Positions 21,186 to 31,539 of a stretch of 47,697 nucleotides of DNA are shown here, piece by piece. The number at the start of each line of letters is the position of its first letter. The stretch's first letter is position 1. The notes below the pieces were generated by a model. That model worked only from the letters and a program-made list of their open reading frames with translations, was not told where the DNA came from and ran no database searches. Position numbers and translations under genes: made by a program. This DNA comes from Rhizobiaceae bacterium (GTDB taxonomy: Bacteria; Pseudomonadota; Alphaproteobacteria; Rhizobiales; Rhizobiaceae). The stretch covers positions 1-47,697 of the forward strand of contig JAMLJD010000028.1 in the NCBI GenBank assembly GCA_023953775.1, written 5' to 3'.

Positions 21186-21767
21186 ATGACCATGCCTGTC
21201 ACCACTGAAGAGGCGCTCGAGTTCATCCGCGCCGGCAGGGAGGCTGCTTCCCATGCGCGGCGCCTCGTCGCCTTCCAGCTTGCCACGGGTCTGGATCTGG
21301 CGCAGGCGCTTGCCGCGCCACCCGGCGAGCGGGAACGCATCGTGCGAAGGGTGTCCCGTCTCGTCGAGCGAGAACGGCTCAAGGGCGCGGGGCGGCATTG
21401 GTCCTACGACCTCAACCGTCACATCGCACTTGCGGAGGCGCTGAACTGTCTCCGTGGCGAGCCGGACGACGGGAAACCCGAACCTGCCGGGGCAGCGGTT
21501 CGGCGACCCACACACGCGCCGGGCGCAGATGGACGAACGGCGCCCCAAGGCGCCGTTGTCGGTGTATCCGGTCGTTCCGGCGAGGCCGGACGCTTGCCGC
21601 GGCTCAGCGGGTCTTGCGCTTCTTGCGGCCCAGGCCCATCTTCTTCGCCAGTTGCGACCGTGCCGCCGCATAGGACGGGGCGACCATCGGATAGGACGCC
21701 TCGAGACCCCACTTCTCGCGATACTGCTCCGGCGTCAGGCCGTAGTGGGTCATCAGGTGCCGCTTGA
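21186..21767 (+). CDS. Helical protein of unknown function, 3' end antisense to mucR
   Basis: The frame gives 193 residues from ATG 21186 (or 21192). The first about 95 look like a real helical domain: [52 protein letters not shown] and [17 protein letters not shown]. After about residue 100 the composition turns to Gly/Pro/Ser/Arg and, from 21604, the frame runs antisense through the 3' end of mucR, so the tail is probably an extension after loss of an earlier stop. No family name can be given. Its start has a hairpin-masked ribosome-binding site. Confidence 0.55.
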   Translation: MTMPVTTEEALEFIRAGREAASHARRLVAFQLATGLDLAQALAAPPGERERIVRRVSRLVERERLKGAGRHWSYDLNRHIALAEALNCLRGEPDDGKPEPAGAAVRRPTHAPGADGRTAPQGAVVGVSGRSGEAGRLPRLSGSCASCGPGPSSSPVATVPPHRTGRPSDRTPRDPTSRDTAPASGRSGSSGAA

Positions 21768-22032
21768 GCGACTTGAACTTCTTCCCGTCCTCGAGACAGA
21801 TGATGTAGTCGTCATGCACCGACTTCTTCGGGTTGACCGCCGGCTTCGGCTTGTCGACCTGAACCGGCTCGGCGACCGACCCCACGCGGCCGAGCGCGGC
21901 ATGCACGTCGGCGATAAGGTTCGGTAGTTCGCCGACGGGAACCGGATTGTTGCTGACATAGGCGGCGACCACATCCGCCGTCAGTTCGATAAGTGCGTCA
22001 TTGTTTTGCACGGTCGTTTCCGTTGCGTCCAT
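21604..22032 (-). CDS. mucR: MucR/Ros family transcriptional regulator
   Basis: 142 residues from ATG 22032, the usual MucR length. The N-terminal half ([27 protein letters not shown]) mediates oligomerisation; the C-terminal half is the Ros-type zinc-finger DNA-binding domain, [33 protein letters not shown]. The second ligand position is Asp (C-x2-D ... H-x4-H), as in many rhizobial MucR proteins. MucR is an H-NS-like silencer of AT-rich promoters controlling exopolysaccharide, motility and symbiosis or virulence genes. The AT-rich upstream region suggests autoregulation. Confidence 0.94.
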   Translation of the reverse strand: MDATETTVQNNDALIELTADVVAAYVSNNPVPVGELPNLIADVHAALGRVGSVAEPVQVDKPKPAVNPKKSVHDDYIICLEDGKKFKSLKRHLMTHYGLTPEQYREKWGLEASYPMVAPSYAAARSQLAKKMGLGRKKRKTR

Positions 22033-22315
22033 TTCATGCCCCAATTCAACTGCGGATTTTTTTCGATGTTCTGTTTTGTCAAGCAGCGGCGCGCTCAGTC
22101 CCGCGCGCCCTAAACGATTGCGAATCGTTGAAACAATAACTTCATGAAACTACAAATATTGCAAGTCAACTCATTCTTTCCGTCCATCTGCAATGCATGG
22201 TGAACATAAACGTAACAGAGAGGTGATTTTTGCGGCTATTGATCACTGCAAGAACCGCGTCTCAATAGAATAGCTTATTCTTCATAGAGATTTTTTATCA
22301 GATGCAACCGCAACT
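22033..22315 (-). promoter_or_regulatory. AT-rich upstream region of mucR
   Basis: 283 bp, much richer in A/T than the surroundings, between the mrp operon end and mucR. It contains a 17-bp palindrome AACGATT-GCG-AATCGTT (22113-22129) and T/A tracts of the type MucR binds. A motif at 22191-22215 resembles one upstream of the histidine kinase gene. No ORF is supported. Autoregulation by MucR is an inference from the family. Confidence 0.5.
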
Positions 22316-22690
22316 TTACGTTGATTGCGGCCCATTCACTCGGTCGGCATCGCCCGACGATACATTGTCTATCTCATCGAGCACCGAACCGTCCCACAAA
22401 TGATATCCGGCCGCATAGGCGGCCTTGGCGAGCAGGTGCGCGGCAACCGGCGCGGTCAGCAGGAAGAAGACCACGCCCGCCAACGCGCGGGTCGAAACGG
22501 CCAGATCGTCGGCGAATACCGCAAGCGCGATCATCATCGTTCCCGAGCCGAGCGTGCCTGCCTTGGAGGCCGCGTGCATCCGGCTGTACAGGTCGGGAAA
22601 CCGCAAAAGCCCGATCGCCGCGACAAGCGCAAAAGCCGCCCCCACGATGAGGAGAATACCGGTGATGTAGTTCTGCAAATCGGCGATCAC
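22316..22690 (-). CDS. mrpG: Mrp/Pha cation:proton antiporter subunit G
   Basis: 124 residues from GTG 22690, which overlaps the mrpF stop (GTGA). Three membrane helices; the signature [25 protein letters not shown] is diagnostic for MrpG/PhaG. It is the last of seven subunits of a heteromeric Na+(K+)/H+ antiporter in the inner membrane, needed for pH and salt homeostasis. The hydrophilic C-terminal tail (about 25 residues) follows the last helix. Confidence 0.93.
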   Translation of the reverse strand: MIADLQNYITGILLIVGAAFALVAAIGLLRFPDLYSRMHAASKAGTLGSGTMMIALAVFADDLAVSTRALAGVVFFLLTAPVAAHLLAKAAYAAGYHLWDGSVLDEIDNVSSGDADRVNGPQST

Positions 22691-23019
22691 GCCCCATCCT
22701 CCGTCTTTTCCTGACCGGGTCCGGGTGCGAACTCTTCCTTGACCTTCTGGCTGAGGATGAACCGCGCGAACGCGACGGTGGCAAGAAATCCGACCAGACC
22801 GAGCGCGATGGCGATGTCGAGGTAGAGCGTGAAGCCGGTCTTGATCCCCACTACCGCAATGAAGCCGATCGCGGTGACGGTCAGTGTGTCGAGCGCCAGT
22901 ACGCGGTCGGGCAAGGTCGGCCCGAGGATGACGCGCCACATCGTCAGGATGAAAGAACAGCTCAGCAACACGAGCGCGACGATTTCCGCGATCTGCCGGA
23001 ACTCCTGGGCGAAACTCAT
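22687..23019 (-). CDS. mrpF: Mrp/Pha cation:proton antiporter subunit F
   Basis: 110 residues, three membrane helices, with [16 protein letters not shown] and [11 protein letters not shown], the MrpF signature. ATG 23019 overlaps the mrpE stop (ATGA) and its own stop overlaps mrpG, so the three small subunits are translationally coupled. Part of the Mrp complex; no catalytic residues of its own are known. Confidence 0.93.
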   Translation of the reverse strand: MSFAQEFRQIAEIVALVLLSCSFILTMWRVILGPTLPDRVLALDTLTVTAIGFIAVVGIKTGFTLYLDIAIALGLVGFLATVAFARFILSQKVKEEFAPGPGQEKTEDGA

Positions 23020-23489
23020 CGGAATGCCTCCAGTATCCGCCGCTCGAAGCCTTCGGCGATGTCGCGGCGCAACTGCTCGGGGTCAGAGCAGTCGAGGGCG
23101 TGGACGTAGAGCGTGCGCCGGTCCTCTGAAACATCGACCGACAGCGTCCCCGGCGTCAGCGTGATCAGGTTGGCAAGGAGAGTGATCTCGAAATCGCGGT
23201 CGACCTTCAGCGGATAGGCGAAGATGCCCGGCTTTATGTCCAATTTCGGAGACATGACGAGGACAGCGACGCGCCATGCCGAAAGAACGAGCTCGTAGAC
23301 GAACAACAACGCTAGCGCGAATATCCGGTAGGACCGCGTAAGATATCCGGTCGAGCCGACCTGCTCGCGGATCAGATACAGCGCCGCGGTTCCGAGCACG
23401 AACCCGAAGAACAGGTTCAGGAAGCTGAACGATCCGGTAACGGCGGCCCAGGCGACGGCGAGAAGGATGTTGTTGAGAAACAGCGCCAT
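23016..23489 (-). CDS. mrpE: Mrp/Pha cation:proton antiporter subunit E
   Basis: 157 residues from ATG 23489 ([16 protein letters not shown]), overlapping the mrpD stop as TAATG. Two N-terminal hairpin-like hydrophobic segments, one further helix ([19 protein letters not shown]) and a cytoplasmic domain with [27 protein letters not shown], which is typical of MrpE. Structural subunit of the antiporter. Confidence 0.93.
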   Translation of the reverse strand: MALFLNNILLAVAWAAVTGSFSFLNLFFGFVLGTAALYLIREQVGSTGYLTRSYRIFALALLFVYELVLSAWRVAVLVMSPKLDIKPGIFAYPLKVDRDFEITLLANLITLTPGTLSVDVSEDRRTLYVHALDCSDPEQLRRDIAEGFERRILEAFR

Positions 23490-25051
23490 TACCGGACCCC
23501 GGCTGGAAAGACCGCGTCGATATAACCCGAAGCATCGAGCAGGCCGGCCGCCGCCATGTCGGCCATCCCGACCAGCGGCTCGGGGTAGATCCCGATCGCG
23601 AACGCCGCCGCCGTCAGCACGCCGAGTGAAACATAGCCGACCAGCGGTGCCGCGGCCGGTTCCCGTTCCTGCGCGTCCGCGGAGCTCGGACGCCAGAAGG
23701 CAAGGATGAAGACGCGTCCCATGGCGATGGTGGTCAGCAAGCCGCTGGCGAGGATGGCGAGGCCGAGCCACCATGCGCTGTCATCGAGCGAGGCGCGGAC
23801 GAGCATCACCTTGGGCCACAGCCCCGAGCCCGGCGGAAGCCCGGCGACGGAAAAGAACAGCAGCAGCGCGAAGGCCGCGAGCAGCGGCGCCTGGCGGTAG
23901 AGACCGCCCAGTTCGTGCAGCGAGTAGCTTCCGCCGAGCGCGCGCATCACGCCGGCCAGAATGTAGAGCGCGGTCATGACGATCATCGAGTGCACGGCAT
24001 AGACGATCGTGCCCGAGATTCCCAAAGGCGTCGAGATGGCGATGCCCGCGAGCATCACGCCGATGCCCGACACCACGATGAAGCCGAGGACGCGGCGGAT
24101 ATCGGATTGCGACAAGGCACCCAGGACGCCGATGATCATAGTCGCCGCGGCGATCCACGAAATCAGTTCCGCAAGCGCCGCGCGTTCGGGCGCGAAAAGC
24201 ATCACCTCGGTACGCAGCAACGCGTAGATGCCGACCTTGGTCAACAGTCCGCCAAACAGCGCGCCGGTCACGATCCGCGGCGTATGATAGGAGGCGGGAA
24301 GCCAGAAATTGACGGGGAAGGCCGCGGCCTTCATGCCGAATGCGAGAAGATACATCACGCCGAGCGTCATCAGCGGCGCCGTCTCGCGCAGTCCCGCAGC
24401 CTTGCGCGCGATGTCGGCCATGTTCAGCGTGCCGAACGCGCCGTAGAGCAACCCGGTCGCGATGAGGAACAAAGTCGTGGCGACGAGGTTGAGCACCGCG
24501 TACTTGGTCGCGCCATCGATCTGTTTGGGTTCCGACCCCAGGATGATCAGGCCGAAGGACGAGATCAGGAAGACCTCGAACCAGACATAGAGGTTGAAGA
24601 TATCGCCGGTCAGGAACGAGCCGCTGACACCCGCCATCATCAGGAGCAGGAACGGATAGAAACCGTATCGGCGGCCGGTCGCATCGATGTCGAACAGCGA
24701 GAATACGGCGGCCACCAGCGCCACCAGCGCCGACGCCGCGGCCAGCGTCGCGCCCAGCGCATCGGCCGCGAACGCGATGCCGAACGGCGGCAGCCAGCGG
24801 CCCATCGTCATCACCACCGGGCCCTGATCGAGCACGCGGACGAGAAGACCGATATCGACGGCCAGAAGCAGCGCCAGCGCGGCGATCGCGATCAGGCCCT
24901 GGGTGCGCGTGTAGTGCCGGAACATCAGGAGCACGGCGCCGGCGAGGATCGGCAGCGCGACGGGCGCGATCACCAGCCAGTCGCCGAGCGGAACGTCTGC
25001 GAGGATCATCGCATCGGACAGGTTCACGCCGGTGGTGGATTCGACTGCCAT
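23489..25051 (-). CDS. mrpD: Mrp/Pha cation:proton antiporter subunit D
   Basis: 520 residues, about 14 membrane helices, homologous to the proton-pumping NuoL/M/N subunits of complex I. Visible blocks are NLYVWFEVFLISSFGLI (key Glu), ATKYAVLNLVATTLFLI and MKAAAFPVNFWLPASYHTP (key Lys). ATG 25051 has an AGG 6 nt upstream and lies 7 bp after mrpC. It forms one of the two presumed proton channels of the complex. Length and conserved residues look intact. Confidence 0.94.
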   Translation of the reverse strand: MAVESTTGVNLSDAMILADVPLGDWLVIAPVALPILAGAVLLMFRHYTRTQGLIAIAALALLLAVDIGLLVRVLDQGPVVMTMGRWLPPFGIAFAADALGATLAAASALVALVAAVFSLFDIDATGRRYGFYPFLLLMMAGVSGSFLTGDIFNLYVWFEVFLISSFGLIILGSEPKQIDGATKYAVLNLVATTLFLIATGLLYGAFGTLNMADIARKAAGLRETAPLMTLGVMYLLAFGMKAAAFPVNFWLPASYHTPRIVTGALFGGLLTKVGIYALLRTEVMLFAPERAALAELISWIAAATMIIGVLGALSQSDIRRVLGFIVVSGIGVMLAGIAISTPLGISGTIVYAVHSMIVMTALYILAGVMRALGGSYSLHELGGLYRQAPLLAAFALLLFFSVAGLPPGSGLWPKVMLVRASLDDSAWWLGLAILASGLLTTIAMGRVFILAFWRPSSADAQEREPAAAPLVGYVSLGVLTAAAFAIGIYPEPLVGMADMAAAGLLDASGYIDAVFPAGVR

Positions 25052-25058
25052 GGCGACC

Positions 25059-25436
25059 TCAGTATCCCAGCGGCGGGAGTTCCTCGCCCTCCGGCTCGGC
25101 GAGCCTCATGCCTTCGGTGTCGTCGGTGCCCAGCGTCTGGTAGGCGCGGTAGCCGAGCACGAGCAGGAAGGCGAAGAACGAGAACGAGATGACGATCGCC
25201 GTCAGGACGAGCGCCTGCGGCAGCGGATTCGCCGTCGGGATGACCGACACGGCCAGGTCGTCCGGAATGATCGGCGGGATCTCGCGCGTCAGCCGGCCGG
25301 AGGTGAAGATCAGAAGATTGACGCCATTGCCGAGGATCGCGACGCCGAGCAGGATGCGGATGACGTGCTTCGACAGAAGCAGGTAGATCGAAACGGCGAA
25401 GAACACCGCGATCAGGACTGCGAGCGCGGTCTCCAT
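25059..25436 (-). CDS. mrpC: Mrp/Pha cation:proton antiporter subunit C
   Basis: 125 residues, three membrane helices, homologous to NuoK. The core reads LSKHVIRILLGVAILGNGVNLLIF and DPLPQALVLTAIVI-like TANPLPQALVLTAIVIS, typical of MrpC. It overlaps mrpB by one base and precedes mrpD closely. The acidic C-terminal tail (EGMRLAEPEGEELPPLGY) is soluble. Confidence 0.94.
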   Translation of the reverse strand: METALAVLIAVFFAVSIYLLLSKHVIRILLGVAILGNGVNLLIFTSGRLTREIPPIIPDDLAVSVIPTANPLPQALVLTAIVISFSFFAFLLVLGYRAYQTLGTDDTEGMRLAEPEGEELPPLGY

Positions 25437-25855
25437 CAGGCGTGATCCCTTTCCTCGAGCGCCAGCGCGGTCGACGTGATCGAGCCGACGACGACGAGAT
25501 AGACGCCGATGTCGAAGAACAGCGGGGTCGACAGATCCACCGAAAGGCCGAAGAATTCAGGCGTCGCCCAAAGCCCGGTGAGGAAGGGTACGTCGAGGAA
25601 GAAGGACAGGACGCCCGACAGGCCCGCCAGCAGCAGGCCGAACCCCGAAATCGCCATCGGATGGAAGTACATCGCACGCCGCACCGGCGCGACGCCGCAG
25701 GCAATGCCGTAGATCGCGAAGGCCGACGCGGCGATCAGGCCGCCGATGAAGCCGCCGCCGGGCTCGTTGTGGCCGCGCAGCAGCACGAAGATCGAAAACA
25801 GCACCATCAGGCTGGTGAGATAAGGCGCCGTCGTGCGGAAGATCACCGTACGCAT
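25436..25855 (-). CDS. mrpB: Mrp/Pha cation:proton antiporter subunit B
   Basis: 139 residues, four membrane helices; [37 protein letters not shown] is the MrpB (MnhB) signature. ATG 25855 comes one base after the mrpA stop. A separate mrpB alongside an mrpA that carries its own C-terminal MrpB-like part is the usual group 1 arrangement. Confidence 0.94.
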   Translation of the reverse strand: MRTVIFRTTAPYLTSLMVLFSIFVLLRGHNEPGGGFIGGLIAASAFAIYGIACGVAPVRRAMYFHPMAISGFGLLLAGLSGVLSFFLDVPFLTGLWATPEFFGLSVDLSTPLFFDIGVYLVVVGSITSTALALEERDHA

Positions 25856-25856
25856 G

Positions 25857-28211
25857 TCAGGCTGCTCCTTTCGCCGCGACTTCGTCGGCGCGCGGCTTGC
25901 GGGTCCGGATCCGAACCAGTGCCAGGATCGACAGGCCCGCGACCATCACGACCGCGATCTCGCCCAGCGTGTCGAGGCCGCGGAAATCGACGAGGATGAC
26001 GTTCACGACGTTGCGGCCATGGGCGATCGTGTAGGAATAGGCGTTGAAGAATTCGGTCAGCGTCGCGTCGAAGGGTCCCTGCGTGACCTTGAGCAGCGTC
26101 AGGCCGAAGCCGGCGCCGCAGGCGGCGGCGACCGAGATGTCGACCAGCTTCTCCACGGTAGGGCGATGATCGGCCGGCGTCAGCTTCAGCCGCGTCATGA
26201 CCAGCGCGAGGATAACCACCGAGAGGGTCTCGACCATGAACTGCGTGAACGACAGGTCGGGCGCGCCGAAGATCATGAACAGAAGTGCGACGGCGAAACC
26301 CTGGATGCCCAGCGACACGATCGCCGTCAGCCTGTCCTTGGCGTATATGACCGCGCCCAGCCCGATCACGGCAATGGCGATGATCGACCATTCGTAGAAA
26401 TGCATGTCGGGGAAGTCCGGGACCGCCGGCAATTCGTCGAACACCACCATCGGCACGAGCATCGAGGCTGCGACCAGCACGAAGGTGATCGTCATGTAGA
26501 TATCGAGCTTGCCGCTCTGGATGACCTGCGTCACGCCGCGCGATCCGCGGATCAGGCCGCGCATGGCCTGGTCGAAGCCCTTGTCCGGCCCCCACCCTAC
26601 GGTCGTCAGCGTGGCCGCGATGGCATCGCGCAGGCGGTCGATGGCCAGATAGACCAGCACGCCGAGAACGATCGTGACGGCCGAAAGTGCCAGCGGCACG
26701 CTCAGATGCGGTACAACCGAGATGTGGACCTCGACAGGCGTGCCGGCGACGGCGGTCGCCATCGGGCTCGAGAACAGGCCGTGGCTCCATTCCGAAAACA
26801 GCGCGGCGACGATACCGGCCAGGCCCAGAATGACGGGTCCGAGCCACAACAGCACCGGGCCCTCATGGGCGTGTTTCGGCGTGTCGCGATGGGGCCCCAG
26901 GAACGGCTTCAGCGCGACGGCGAAGCCGACGGCGAACATCAGCGCATTGCCGATGATCGCGACGACGAGGAGGAAGATCGTCCAGCCGTCGGAAAAGCCG
27001 AGGGCGGCATAGATCTCCTCCTTGGCGAGGAAGCCGAAAAGCGGCGGCAGCCCGCCCATCGAGATCGCCGCCACCAGTGCCGCGGCGAAGGTCACCGGCA
27101 TCGCGGCCCGCAGGCCGCCGAGCCTGCGGACGTCGCGCGTCCCGGCCTCGTGGTCGATCGTGCCGGCGACCATGAACAGCGCGCCCTTGAACATCGAATG
27201 CGCAATCAGGTAGAGCACCGCCGCCTCGACCGCCTTCTCCGAGCCGAAGCCGGTGAGCATCACCAGGAGGCCGAGCGAGGCGACCGTCGTGTAGGCGAGC
27301 ATCAGCTTGAGGTCGGTCTGGCGGACCGCCAGCAATGTGCCGGTCAAAAGCGTCGCGCCGCCGAACAGCGGCAGGATCGTCTCCCATTCCGCCGTCTCGC
27401 CCATCACCGGGTTCAGGCGCATGACCAGATAGACGCCGGCCTTCACCATGGTCGCCGAATGCAGGTAGGCGGAGACCGGCGTCGGCGCCTCCATCGCGTT
27501 CGGCAGCCAGAAGTGAAACGGCACCTGCGCCGATTTCGTGAACGCGCCGCCGAGCACGAGAACGAGGGCGGCGAGATAGAACGGGCTGTCGCGAAGCACG
27601 CTGCCGCTCGTCACCAGCGCCGACAGTTCGGACTGTCCGGTCGCCATCCAGGTGACCAGCAGGCCGGCCAGCAGCGACAGCCCGCCGAGGCCGGTGACGA
27701 CCAATGCCTGAAGGGCGGCGCGGCGCGACGCCTCGCGACCGTGATCGAAGCCGATCAGCAGGAACGAGGTGATCGAGGTCAGTTCCCAGAAGACGAACAG
27801 CATCAGGAACGAGTCCGAGACGACCAACCCCTGCATCGCACCCATGAACATCAGGATGAACGAGAAGAACCGGCCCTGATGCTCGTGGCCCTTCAGGTAG
27901 CCCCCGGCATAGAGAACGATCAGCGTGCCGATTCCGGAGATCAGCAGCGCGAAAGTCAGCGAAAGACCGTCGAGAAACCACGAAAACCTGACACCGAGGC
28001 TCGGAATCCAGTCATATCCGGCGGTAACGGCGCCGTTTTTTCCGACGGTTTCGAGGAATCCGGTGAAGTGGAAGAATATCCAGGCCGGGGCCAGAGCCAG
28101 CACCCAGGCGGCATTGTGTTTCAGGTAACGCGTGAGAAAAGGCGCCGCCGCCGCGGCGATGAACGGAAGAAAGAGCGCAAGAAATGTGAGCGATTGCCCC
28201 GTCGTCTGCAT
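25857..28211 (-). CDS. mrpA: Mrp/Pha cation:proton antiporter subunit A
   Basis: 784 residues from ATG 28211 ([17 protein letters not shown]). The NuoL-like domain has [52 protein letters not shown] (the quinone-oxidoreductase/Mrp signature) and many helices. The C-terminus (about 590-784) carries the DUF4040 and MrpB-like module [20 protein letters not shown]. It is the largest channel subunit and first gene of the seven-gene operon. About 205 bp upstream, shared with divergent msrB, must contain both promoters. Confidence 0.95.
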   Translation of the reverse strand: MQTTGQSLTFLALFLPFIAAAAAPFLTRYLKHNAAWVLALAPAWIFFHFTGFLETVGKNGAVTAGYDWIPSLGVRFSWFLDGLSLTFALLISGIGTLIVLYAGGYLKGHEHQGRFFSFILMFMGAMQGLVVSDSFLMLFVFWELTSITSFLLIGFDHGREASRRAALQALVVTGLGGLSLLAGLLVTWMATGQSELSALVTSGSVLRDSPFYLAALVLVLGGAFTKSAQVPFHFWLPNAMEAPTPVSAYLHSATMVKAGVYLVMRLNPVMGETAEWETILPLFGGATLLTGTLLAVRQTDLKLMLAYTTVASLGLLVMLTGFGSEKAVEAAVLYLIAHSMFKGALFMVAGTIDHEAGTRDVRRLGGLRAAMPVTFAAALVAAISMGGLPPLFGFLAKEEIYAALGFSDGWTIFLLVVAIIGNALMFAVGFAVALKPFLGPHRDTPKHAHEGPVLLWLGPVILGLAGIVAALFSEWSHGLFSSPMATAVAGTPVEVHISVVPHLSVPLALSAVTIVLGVLVYLAIDRLRDAIAATLTTVGWGPDKGFDQAMRGLIRGSRGVTQVIQSGKLDIYMTITFVLVAASMLVPMVVFDELPAVPDFPDMHFYEWSIIAIAVIGLGAVIYAKDRLTAIVSLGIQGFAVALLFMIFGAPDLSFTQFMVETLSVVILALVMTRLKLTPADHRPTVEKLVDISVAAACGAGFGLTLLKVTQGPFDATLTEFFNAYSYTIAHGRNVVNVILVDFRGLDTLGEIAVVMVAGLSILALVRIRTRKPRADEVAAKGAA

Positions 28212-28416
28212 TCCCCTCAGCTGTCCCCGTTTATCCTGGCGCCGGCTTGTTTGTTGGCCGTCAAATAGCGGCTCGTTCCCGGCGGAGCAAGGCCGGTGCG
28301 ACAATCAGGACCCAACCGTCACGCACTTGCGCACGAAGAGTTGAGCATCGCCCCGGCGCTGACAAACGGCAAGCGGCGCACTACATTACCGGCACAGTTT
28401 ACCGGAGATATCAGCG

Positions 28417-28824
28417 ATGCAGGACACCGTGCGAGCGAAAGTGGTCAAGACCGATGCGGAATGGCGCGAGCAGCTCACGCCGGAGCAGTATCACATCACA
28501 CGCGAGCACGGCACCGAACGCGCGTTCACCGGGCCGAACTGGGATACGAAGGATGAGGGGCTCTACCGCTGCGTCGCCTGCGGCAAGCCGCTGTTCCGCT
28601 CCGAGACCAAGTTCGATTCAGGCACCGGGTGGCCGAGCTTCTACGCACCGGTCGATAACGAAGCGGTGTCGGAGTATTCCGACCGGTCGTGGTTCATGAC
28701 ACGGACCGAGATACGATGCGCGGATTGCGATTCGCATCTCGGCCATGTGTTCAAGGACGGGCCGCGGCCGACCGGCCTGCGCTACTGCATGAACGGCCAC
28801 GCGCTCGATTTCGAGAAGGACTGA
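28417..28824 (+). CDS. msrB: Peptide-methionine (R)-S-oxide reductase MsrB
   Basis: 135 residues. Zinc ligands C52-x2-C55 and C101-x2-C104, substrate motif [11 protein letters not shown], and [11 protein letters not shown] with catalytic C124. It reduces methionine-R-sulfoxide in proteins; the form has no signal peptide and is cytoplasmic. ATG 28417 has GGAG about 10 nt upstream. It stands alone, divergent from mrpA and convergent with the SH3-like gene, 9 bp away. Confidence 0.95.
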   Translation: MQDTVRAKVVKTDAEWREQLTPEQYHITREHGTERAFTGPNWDTKDEGLYRCVACGKPLFRSETKFDSGTGWPSFYAPVDNEAVSEYSDRSWFMTRTEIRCADCDSHLGHVFKDGPRPTGLRYCMNGHALDFEKD

Positions 28825-28833
28825 GGGCGCCGG

Positions 28834-29208
28834 TCACATCGGCGCGATGTAGCGCCCGTAGACCCAGCCGGTGACGTAGTTGCCGTCGCGGGCCGGATCG
28901 TGCCAGACCTCGCACCACTGGTAGCGGACCTCCTGGGCCTGGAGCCAGTTGGGCATGCCCGAGATGTCGAACAGGTCGACATTGCCGGTGCAGCGCCCGG
29001 TCATCTGCATCGGCGTGCCGTTCGGATAGGCGGCCTGCTTGCGCGACTTGCCCGACGGGTATGCGCGCACGTTCAGCGTATCGCCCCACGGCACGTTCGC
29101 GACCTCCCAGGCCACGAAGGCCGATGCCGAGGCGCGCGAGGCGCCGGCGAAACCGGCAAGCGTGGAAAAGGCGACGGCGACCGCGGCCGCCTTCATCAAT
29201 GTATTCAT
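28834..29208 (-). CDS. Exported SH3-like domain protein
   Basis: 124 residues with a cleavable-looking signal (LMKAAAVAVAFSTLAGFAGASRASA). The mature part reads VPWGDTLNVRAYPSGKSRKQAAYPNGTPMQM, CTGNVDL and WCEVWHDPARDGNYVTGWVYGRYI, the bacterial SH3 type common in rhizobial periplasmic proteins. It may bind cell wall or protein partners; its specific role is unknown. Two Cys could form a disulfide. It is divergent from the oligopeptidase gene. Confidence 0.82.
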   Translation of the reverse strand: MNTLMKAAAVAVAFSTLAGFAGASRASASAFVAWEVANVPWGDTLNVRAYPSGKSRKQAAYPNGTPMQMTGRCTGNVDLFDISGMPNWLQAQEVRYQWCEVWHDPARDGNYVTGWVYGRYIAPM

Positions 29209-29323
29209 CTTTCTGCTCCTCCCTTTGGGCAGCTGGTGATGACGCCTTATGACGAATTGCCGTTGAACCGGTGATGATCCCGGTGTTCATACGACGTTCA
29301 AACAAATCCGACTGCGAGGAACG

Positions 29324-31435
29324 ATGCAGGACAAGACGAGCACCGACGCATTTCTGCCGCCTGCGCCGAAGAAGGTGCCGCATTCCGATACCTGGCACGG
29401 GATAACGCGCAGCGACGACTATGCCTGGCTCAGGGCGGACAACTGGCAGGAGGTGTTTCGCGACCCCGGGCTGCTCGATCCCGAAATCCGCGCGCATCTC
29501 GAGGCCGAGAACGCCTATCAGGCTGCGATGCTCGAGGATGTTGCGGCGCTCCGCGCGACGCTGGCCGCCGAAATGCGTGGCCGCATCAAGGAGGACGATT
29601 CCTCCGTGCCGATGAAGGACGGCCCCTATGCCTACGGCACGTCCTACGTCAAAGGCGGCGAGCACCCACGCTACCTGCGCACGGCGCGCGACGGCAGCCA
29701 GGAAACGATCCTCATCGACGGCGACCGCGAGGCGGAAGGCAAGGCGTATTTCCGCATCGGCGGCGTCGACCATTCGCACGACCACGAACGCCTGCTGTGG
29801 GGCTACGACGACAAGGGATCGGAGTTCTACACGCTGCGGGTGCGCGACATCGCGACCGGCGCGGACTCATCCGAAACGGTGACCGACACCAGCGGCTCGG
29901 GTGTTTGGAACGCCGCCGCGTCCGGTTTCTACTACACGCGCGTCGACCCCAACCATCGGCCGTCCAAGGTGCTGTTCCATCGCATCGGAGACACCGAAGT
30001 CCGGCTCGTCTACGAGGAAACGGATCCCGGCTTCTTCATGAGCGTCGGCGGAACGCGCGACAAGAACTGGATCTTCATCTCGATCTCCGACCACGAGACG
30101 TCGGAATACCGGGTCCTGCCCGCGGGCGATGATGACGCGCAGCCGTTGCTCGTCGCCGCGCGGGAGACCGGGGTTCAGTACGATCTCGAGGAAGGCGGCG
30201 ACATCTTCTTCATCCTCACCAACGCCGACGGCGCCAAGGATTTCATGGTGATGACGGCGCCGGTCGACCGGCCGGGCCGCCAGAACTGGCAGGAGCTCGT
30301 GCCGCACGAACCGGGCCGGCTGATCCTCGCGATCATGGGCTTTCGCGACTTTCTCGTACGGCTCGAACGCAAGGACGGCCTGCCGCGCATCGTCATCCGC
30401 GAGCGTGCCAGCGGCGCGGAGCACATGATCGCGTTCGAGGAGGAAGCCTATTCGCTCGGCCTTCACGGGTCGCTGGAATATGACACCGACATTGTGCGCC
30501 TGAACTACTCGTCGATGACCACGCCGGCGCAGCTCTTCGACTACAATATGCGGACGCGCGAGCGGACGCTCCTGAAGACACAGGACGTGCCGTCCGGCCA
30601 CGAGCCGGAGCATTATGTCACCCGTCGGCTGATGGCACCCGCTGCGGACGGGGAAAGCGTTCCGGTCTCGCTGCTCTACCACAGGGACACGCCGCTCGAC
30701 GGCACGGCGCCGTGCCTGATCTATGGCTACGGTGCCTACGGCATCGCCATACCGGCTGCCTTCAACACAAACGTCCTGTCCCTGGTCGACCGCGGCTTCA
30801 TCTACGCGATCGCCCATATTCGCGGCGGCAAGGACAAGGGCTACGGCTGGTACGAGGCCGGCAAGCGCGAGCGAAAGACGAACACGTTCACCGACTTCAT
30901 CGCCGCCGCCAGGCACCTGGTGGCTGAGGGCTTCACGCGGCATGACCGGCTGGTCGCGCAGGGCGGCTCGGCTGGCGGACTGTTGATGGGCGCGGTCGCC
31001 AACATGGCGCCGCAGGATTTCGCGGCGATCGTCGCCGAGGTGCCGTTCGTCGACGTCCTGTCCACGATGCTGGACGAAACCCTGCCGCTCACGCCGCCGG
31101 AATGGCCGGAATGGGGCAACCCGATCACGTCCGAGCGGGACTACGCGACGATCGCGTCCTATTCGCCCTACGACAAAGTCGCCGCACTGCCCTACCCGCC
31201 GATCTTCGCGGTCGCAGGCCTGACCGATCCCCGCGTGACCTATTGGGAACCGGCCAAGTGGGTCGCGAAGCTGCGCGACAACTCGACCAGCGGCAATCCG
31301 GTGCTGTTCAAGATCAACCTCGATGCCGGCCATGCCGGGGCGTCGGGCCGATTCTCGCGCCTGCACGAGATCGCCTGCAACTACGCCTTCGCGCTGAAGA
31401 TGACAGGGCACGCCGACACGACGCCGAAAAGCTGA
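29324..31435 (+). CDS. ptrB: Oligopeptidase B (S9A prolyl oligopeptidase family)
   Basis: 703 residues. The N-terminal beta-propeller begins after a helical lead (DDYAWLRADNWQEVFRDP). The C-terminal alpha/beta hydrolase has GGSAGG with nucleophile S549, D635 in TDPRV and H670 in DAGHAG; the oligopeptidase marker IRGGKDKGYGWYEAGK is present. It cleaves short peptides after Lys/Arg in the cytoplasm. Full length, no signal peptide. It has its own promoter region of 115 bp shared with the SH3-like gene. Confidence 0.93.
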   Translation: MQDKTSTDAFLPPAPKKVPHSDTWHGITRSDDYAWLRADNWQEVFRDPGLLDPEIRAHLEAENAYQAAMLEDVAALRATLAAEMRGRIKEDDSSVPMKDGPYAYGTSYVKGGEHPRYLRTARDGSQETILIDGDREAEGKAYFRIGGVDHSHDHERLLWGYDDKGSEFYTLRVRDIATGADSSETVTDTSGSGVWNAAASGFYYTRVDPNHRPSKVLFHRIGDTEVRLVYEETDPGFFMSVGGTRDKNWIFISISDHETSEYRVLPAGDDDAQPLLVAARETGVQYDLEEGGDIFFILTNADGAKDFMVMTAPVDRPGRQNWQELVPHEPGRLILAIMGFRDFLVRLERKDGLPRIVIRERASGAEHMIAFEEEAYSLGLHGSLEYDTDIVRLNYSSMTTPAQLFDYNMRTRERTLLKTQDVPSGHEPEHYVTRRLMAPAADGESVPVSLLYHRDTPLDGTAPCLIYGYGAYGIAIPAAFNTNVLSLVDRGFIYAIAHIRGGKDKGYGWYEAGKRERKTNTFTDFIAAARHLVAEGFTRHDRLVAQGGSAGGLLMGAVANMAPQDFAAIVAEVPFVDVLSTMLDETLPLTPPEWPEWGNPITSERDYATIASYSPYDKVAALPYPPIFAVAGLTDPRVTYWEPAKWVAKLRDNSTSGNPVLFKINLDAGHAGASGRFSRLHEIACNYAFALKMTGHADTTPKS

Positions 31436-31539
31436 CAGCACAGAAGCGGCTTGGCCGGCGCCGCAGCCATGCGGGTGCCGCCACTCGGATCGGATCCGTC
31501 CGCCGGACATCACAATCCTTCCGCCCTACGCGACCGGGA

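Noticed and set aside
25833..28268. 811-residue plus-strand ORF across mrpA
   Set aside because: Antisense shadow of a membrane protein gene; composition is almost all Arg/Asp/His/Gln with no recognisable fold.
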